Source: Pseudomonas fluorescens
GTDB lineage: Bacteria; Pseudomonadota; Gammaproteobacteria; Pseudomonadales; Pseudomonadaceae
NCBI RefSeq assembly: GCF_000968015.1
Contig: NZ_LACH01000051.1
Location: 1 to 46,559, forward strand
Direction: 5' to 3'
DNA length: 46,559 nucleotides
The first letter of the stretch is position 1, and the number at the start of each line of letters is the position of its first letter. The translations under genes were made by a program, and so were the position numbers. Below the pieces are notes generated by a model. It had not been told where the DNA came from. It saw only the letters and a program-made list of their open reading frames with translations, and ran no database searches. Of the stretch, positions 43,771 to 46,559 are shown one piece after another.

Positions 43771-44253
43771 TTAATCTTCCTTGCCCTTGTTGCGCACCGC
43801 ACGCTGCAACTCGCGACCGGCGTCGCGTTCGCGTTCGGTATCACGCTTGTCGTATTCCTTCTTGCCCTTGCCCAGAGCGATCTCGCACTTGACCATGTGC
43901 TTGCTCCAGTACCAGGACAGGCACACGCAGGCGTAACCTTTTTGCTGCACGGCCGTGGCCAGCTTTTCCAGCTCGCGCCGGTTGAGCAGCAATTTTCGGG
44001 TGCGGGTCGGATCAGCGATGACGTGGGTGCTGGCGGTCATCAGCGGCGTAATGTGGCTGCCGAGCAGCCAGGCTTCGCCATCCTTGAGCAGCACGTAACT
44101 GTCAACCAGTTGCAGCTTGCTTGCCCGCAGACTTTTTACTTCCCAGCCGGCCAGGACCAGACCAGCCTCGAACTTGTGCTCGATGAAGTAATCGTGTCGC
44201 GCCTTTTTATTCTGCGCGATGGTCCCTGTTGGGTGTTTCTTCTGTTTAGCCAT
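43771..44253 (-). CDS. smpB: SsrA-binding protein SmpB
   Basis: SmpB binds the tRNA-like end of tmRNA and brings it to stalled ribosomes for trans-translation. The 160-residue protein begins MAKQKKHPTGTIAQNKKARHDYFI, with GLVLAGWEVKSLR, KLLLNRRELEKL and the basic C-terminal tail GKGKKEYDKRDTER that reads mRNA-channel occupancy. The ATG at 44253 is the conventional start; the upstream open frame (to 44484) overlaps the divergent transporter. Its partner ssrA lies at 33433-33826. Confidence 0.97.
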   Translation of the reverse strand: MAKQKKHPTGTIAQNKKARHDYFIEHKFEAGLVLAGWEVKSLRASKLQLVDSYVLLKDGEAWLLGSHITPLMTASTHVIADPTRTRKLLLNRRELEKLATAVQQKGYACVCLSWYWSKHMVKCEIALGKGKKEYDKRDTERERDAGRELQRAVRNKGKED

Positions 44254-44371
44254 AGGGGCGGCATTATAGGGAGTTGCACGCGAGTCGGCTACGGTATCGC
44301 TACGTGCTTGAGCAGGTTGATTGAATCCCGGACAATGCGGCCTCTTTTTTGAACGCTTGGGCGTGATAACG

Positions 44372-45775
44372 ATGTCGACAGACAAGGTTTCTGTCCACGG
44401 CAGTTGGGCTAGCCGCTGGGTCTTCATACTCGCCGCGACCGGTTCGGCCGTGGGTCTGGGTAGTATCTGGAAATTCCCGTACATGGTCGGCCTCTATGGC
44501 GGCGGCGCCTTCGTGTTGATGTTCCTGGCCTGTATCGCGCTGATCGGTGTGCCGGTCATGCTGGCCGAAACCCTGATCGGTCGCCGTGCACGGCATAGCC
44601 CGGCCAACGCCCTGAAGGTGTTGGCGCTGGAAGCCGGGCATTCGACGAAGTGGTCCTGGGGCGCATTTGCCGGGATGATCACGGCGTTGTTGATTCTGTC
44701 TTTCTATAGTGTGGTCGGCGGCTGGTCGCTGGATTACATCATCGACATGGGCCGTGGCGACTTCCAGGGGGTGACGCCGGATCAGGTCGGCGCGTACTTT
44801 GGCAATGTGATCGCCGACCCCTGGAGGCTGACACTTTGGCACACGATTTTCATGCTGCTGTCGGCTGTAGTCATTGCAAAAGGTGTAGTTGCCGGTCTTG
44901 AACGCAGTCTGCGCATCATGATGCCGCTACTTTTTGTGATGATTCTGGTGCTGCTGGGTTACAGCATGACGACCGGCCATTTCATGGACGGCGTGCACTT
45001 CATGTTCGACTTCCACCCGGAAAAGGTCCTCGACGGTTTACTGCCCGCTATGGGGCATGCGTTCTTCTCCCTGAGCGTGGGCGTCGGTTCGATCATGATC
45101 TACGGCGCCTACATGCCGAAGAACTCATCGATTTCCGGCACCATCGTCGGCGTGGCACTGCTCGATACCTTCGTTTCCCTGGTCGCTGGTCTGGCATTGT
45201 TTCCGATCGTGTTCGCCGCAGGCCTGAACCCGAGCGAGGGCCCTGGCCTGATGTTCGTCAGCCTGCCCTTTGCCTTTGGTAACGTAGCGTTCGGCCAGTT
45301 GATGGGCGTAGTGTTCTTCGTGCTGGTAGCGATTGCAGCCTGGAGCTCGGCGATTTCCTTGCTTGAGCCGATGGTGGCTTACTTGGTTGAGCGCACGAAA
45401 GTCAGCCGCGCCTGGGTGACCTTTTGGCTGGCATTCATCTGCTGGTTCGTCGGTCTGGGCACGGTGTTTTCCTTCAATATCTGGAAGGAAGCCAAATTTT
45501 TCGTGAACGAAGGCGGGATGTTCCACCTCTATCAATGGGGTGCGGCCGGTGGCCTGGACTTCTTTGGTGTGATCGATTTCTTCACCTCGCGGATCATGTT
45601 GCCACTCGGTGGTTTGTGTTTCGTGGTGTTTGCTGGCTGGGTGATGGGGCGTGAAGCGGTACGCGACGAGTTGTCGATTCGCAGCCCCGTATTGTTCGCC
45701 CTGTCCCTGTTCTTGATGCGCTATGTAGCGCCCATCGGCATTCTCGTAGTGTTTGCCGCCCAGCTGTGGAAGTGA
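44372..45775 (+). CDS. Sodium:neurotransmitter symporter (NSS/SNF) family protein
   Basis: This 467-residue Na+-coupled transporter of the NSS (LeuT) family probably imports an amino acid. The first helix carries the sodium-site motif TGSAVGLGSIWKFPYMVG (about residues 23-40), and LPFAFGNVAFGQLMGVVFFVL and ISLLEPMVAYLVER mark later helices. The start MSTDKVSVHGSW at 44372 is supported by family N-termini; the frame extends upstream to 44321. It is divergent from smpB and precedes ratA by 7 bases. The substrate is unknown. Confidence 0.91.
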   Translation: MSTDKVSVHGSWASRWVFILAATGSAVGLGSIWKFPYMVGLYGGGAFVLMFLACIALIGVPVMLAETLIGRRARHSPANALKVLALEAGHSTKWSWGAFAGMITALLILSFYSVVGGWSLDYIIDMGRGDFQGVTPDQVGAYFGNVIADPWRLTLWHTIFMLLSAVVIAKGVVAGLERSLRIMMPLLFVMILVLLGYSMTTGHFMDGVHFMFDFHPEKVLDGLLPAMGHAFFSLSVGVGSIMIYGAYMPKNSSISGTIVGVALLDTFVSLVAGLALFPIVFAAGLNPSEGPGLMFVSLPFAFGNVAFGQLMGVVFFVLVAIAAWSSAISLLEPMVAYLVERTKVSRAWVTFWLAFICWFVGLGTVFSFNIWKEAKFFVNEGGMFHLYQWGAAGGLDFFGVIDFFTSRIMLPLGGLCFVVFAGWVMGREAVRDELSIRSPVLFALSLFLMRYVAPIGILVVFAAQLWK

Positions 45776-45782
45776 CGCTGAC

Positions 45783-46217
45783 ATGACGACACACATTCAA
45801 CGTTCGGCCCTGCTGCCGTATCCGGCACAAGCGCTGTATGACCTGGTCAACGACGTGGCGCGTTACCCGGAATTTCTGCCATGGTGCTCATCGGCCGATG
45901 TCCTGGAGAGTTCTCCTGAACATATGCGCGCTAGCGTCGGTGTGGCCAAGGGCGGTCTCAGCCAGCATTTCGTAACGCGCAACACGCTGGTGCCTGGGCA
46001 TTCAATCGAGATGAACCTCGAGGAAGGCCCGTTCAATCAATTGCATGGCGTCTGGGTGTTCAAGCCGTTGGGCGAGAAAGCCTGCAAGATCAGCCTGGAT
46101 CTGTCGTTCGATTACGCCGGTCCGATTGTTCGCGCGACCTTGGGGCCGTTGTTCAATCAGGCGGCCAATACGCTGGTGGATGCCTTCTGCCAGCGCGCCA
46201 AGCAGATGCATGGTTGA
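45783..46217 (+). CDS. ratA: RatA/Coq10-family START-domain protein
   Basis: This 144-residue START-like protein (MTTHIQRSALLPYPAQALYDLVNDVARYPEFLPW, then VGVAKGGLSQHFVTRNTL) belongs to the RatA/COQ10 family. COQ10 proteins bind coenzyme Q and support respiration. E. coli RatA was described as blocking 70S ribosome assembly, but the family pattern favours the ubiquinone role. It lies 7 bases after the transporter stop, and its end overlaps rnfH (ATG at 46210, stop to 46217), the usual ratA-rnfH pair. Confidence 0.92.
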   Translation: MTTHIQRSALLPYPAQALYDLVNDVARYPEFLPWCSSADVLESSPEHMRASVGVAKGGLSQHFVTRNTLVPGHSIEMNLEEGPFNQLHGVWVFKPLGEKACKISLDLSFDYAGPIVRATLGPLFNQAANTLVDAFCQRAKQMHG

Positions 46218-46524
46218 GGCCATGATCGACGTTGAGGTGGTGTATGCCGCCATTGATCGTCAGGTGCTCCTGTCGGTGTCGGTACCGGCAGGAACAACCG
46301 TGCGTGCGGCCTTGCTGAAGTCAGGCATCGGCGAGGCGTTTTCCGAGCTGGATCTGGCCAGTTGCCCGGTGGGGATCTTCGGTAAAGTGATCGCTGATCC
46401 GGACAAGCATCCTGTCCAGGCTGGAGATCGCATCGAGCTATACCGACCATTACTGGCTGATCCGAAAGAAGTTCGTCGGTTGCGCGCAGCCAAGGCTGCC
46501 GAGGCCAAAACCCGGAATCAGTGA
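46210..46524 (+). CDS. rnfH: RnfH-family ubiquitin-fold protein
   Basis: RnfH-family proteins (UPF0125) are small beta-grasp ubiquitin-like proteins of uncertain role that are usually encoded after ratA. This 104-residue protein has MIDVEVVYAAIDRQVLLSVSVPAGTT, CPVGIFGKVIADP, GDRIELYRPLLADPKEVRRLRAAKAA. I chose the ATG at 46210, which overlaps the ratA end, as typical for coupling; an ATG at 46222 (MIDVEV) is a possible alternative. Beyond 46524 only 35 bases remain, with no gene that can be read. Confidence 0.9.
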   Translation: MVEAMIDVEVVYAAIDRQVLLSVSVPAGTTVRAALLKSGIGEAFSELDLASCPVGIFGKVIADPDKHPVQAGDRIELYRPLLADPKEVRRLRAAKAAEAKTRNQ

Positions 46525-46559
46525 TTCGCTCAAACGCTGGGCAATAAAATGTATGGTCA

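Noticed and set aside
45783..46524. ratA-rnfH as a toxin-antitoxin pair
   Set aside because: The toxin claim rests on E. coli work, and the family is conserved as a COQ10-like ubiquinone-binding protein; gene context is housekeeping.

Overview
The window looks like chromosomal DNA from a fluorescent-type Pseudomonas (P. fluorescens / P. putida side of the genus). The evidence is the gene order recC-recB-recD, mmsAB, an lldR/lldP-lut-dld lactate locus, a tmRNA whose tag reads ANDETYGEYALAA, smpB-ratA-rnfH, and repeated palindromic pairs of the GTGGGAGCGAGCTTGCTCGCGA type known from Pseudomonas intergenic regions. Almost all of it is coherent core or near-core genome. I see no phage, insertion sequence, integrase, CRISPR array or secretion cluster.

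Layout. 0.1-9.4 kb: recCBD operon (RecBCD helicase-nuclease). 9.3-12.9 kb: a LysR regulator divergent from mmsA-mmsB (valine/methylmalonate semialdehyde catabolism). 13.1-18.5 kb: mixed small genes, namely a cupin, a LysR regulator divergent from a TauE/SafE permease, a YgiN-like monooxygenase divergent from MdaB, another LysR and an NAD-dependent epimerase. 18.7-20.2 kb: SulP transporter. 20.4-24.1 kb: GntP permease, RpiR regulator and N-acyl-D-amino-acid deacylase, which read as one catabolic unit. 24.2-25.4 kb: a glyoxalase-fold protein and a FitAB/VapBC-type toxin-antitoxin pair with a perfect palindromic operator. 25.3-27.3 kb: an McpS-like chemoreceptor. 27.5-30.4 kb: an envelope-type histidine phosphatase and PAP2 phosphatase pair preceded by a ColR-box-like sequence, then a membrane-anchored metallophosphatase. 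30.4-33.3 kb: GNAT acetyltransferase, DUF2252 protein and isochorismatase-like hydrolase.

33.4-34.9 kb: ssrA (tmRNA) with two paralogous small exported proteins upstream. This stretch carries traces of an old tandem duplication, including a second copy of the extreme 3' end and terminator of ssrA. 35.0-43.6 kb: lactate utilisation, with lldR divergent from lldP-lutA-lutB-lutC-dld and a perfect LldR/PdhR-type palindrome between them. 43.8-46.5 kb: smpB divergent from a sodium:neurotransmitter-type symporter, ratA and rnfH. SmpB and its RNA partner ssrA therefore lie about 10 kb apart.

The least explained parts are the duplicated ssrA flank with its two-cysteine exported proteins, the toxin gene whose 3' end runs through a repetitive hairpin into the chemoreceptor gene, and several uncharacterised regulatory palindromes. 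I did not find a convincing wholly new multi-gene system.
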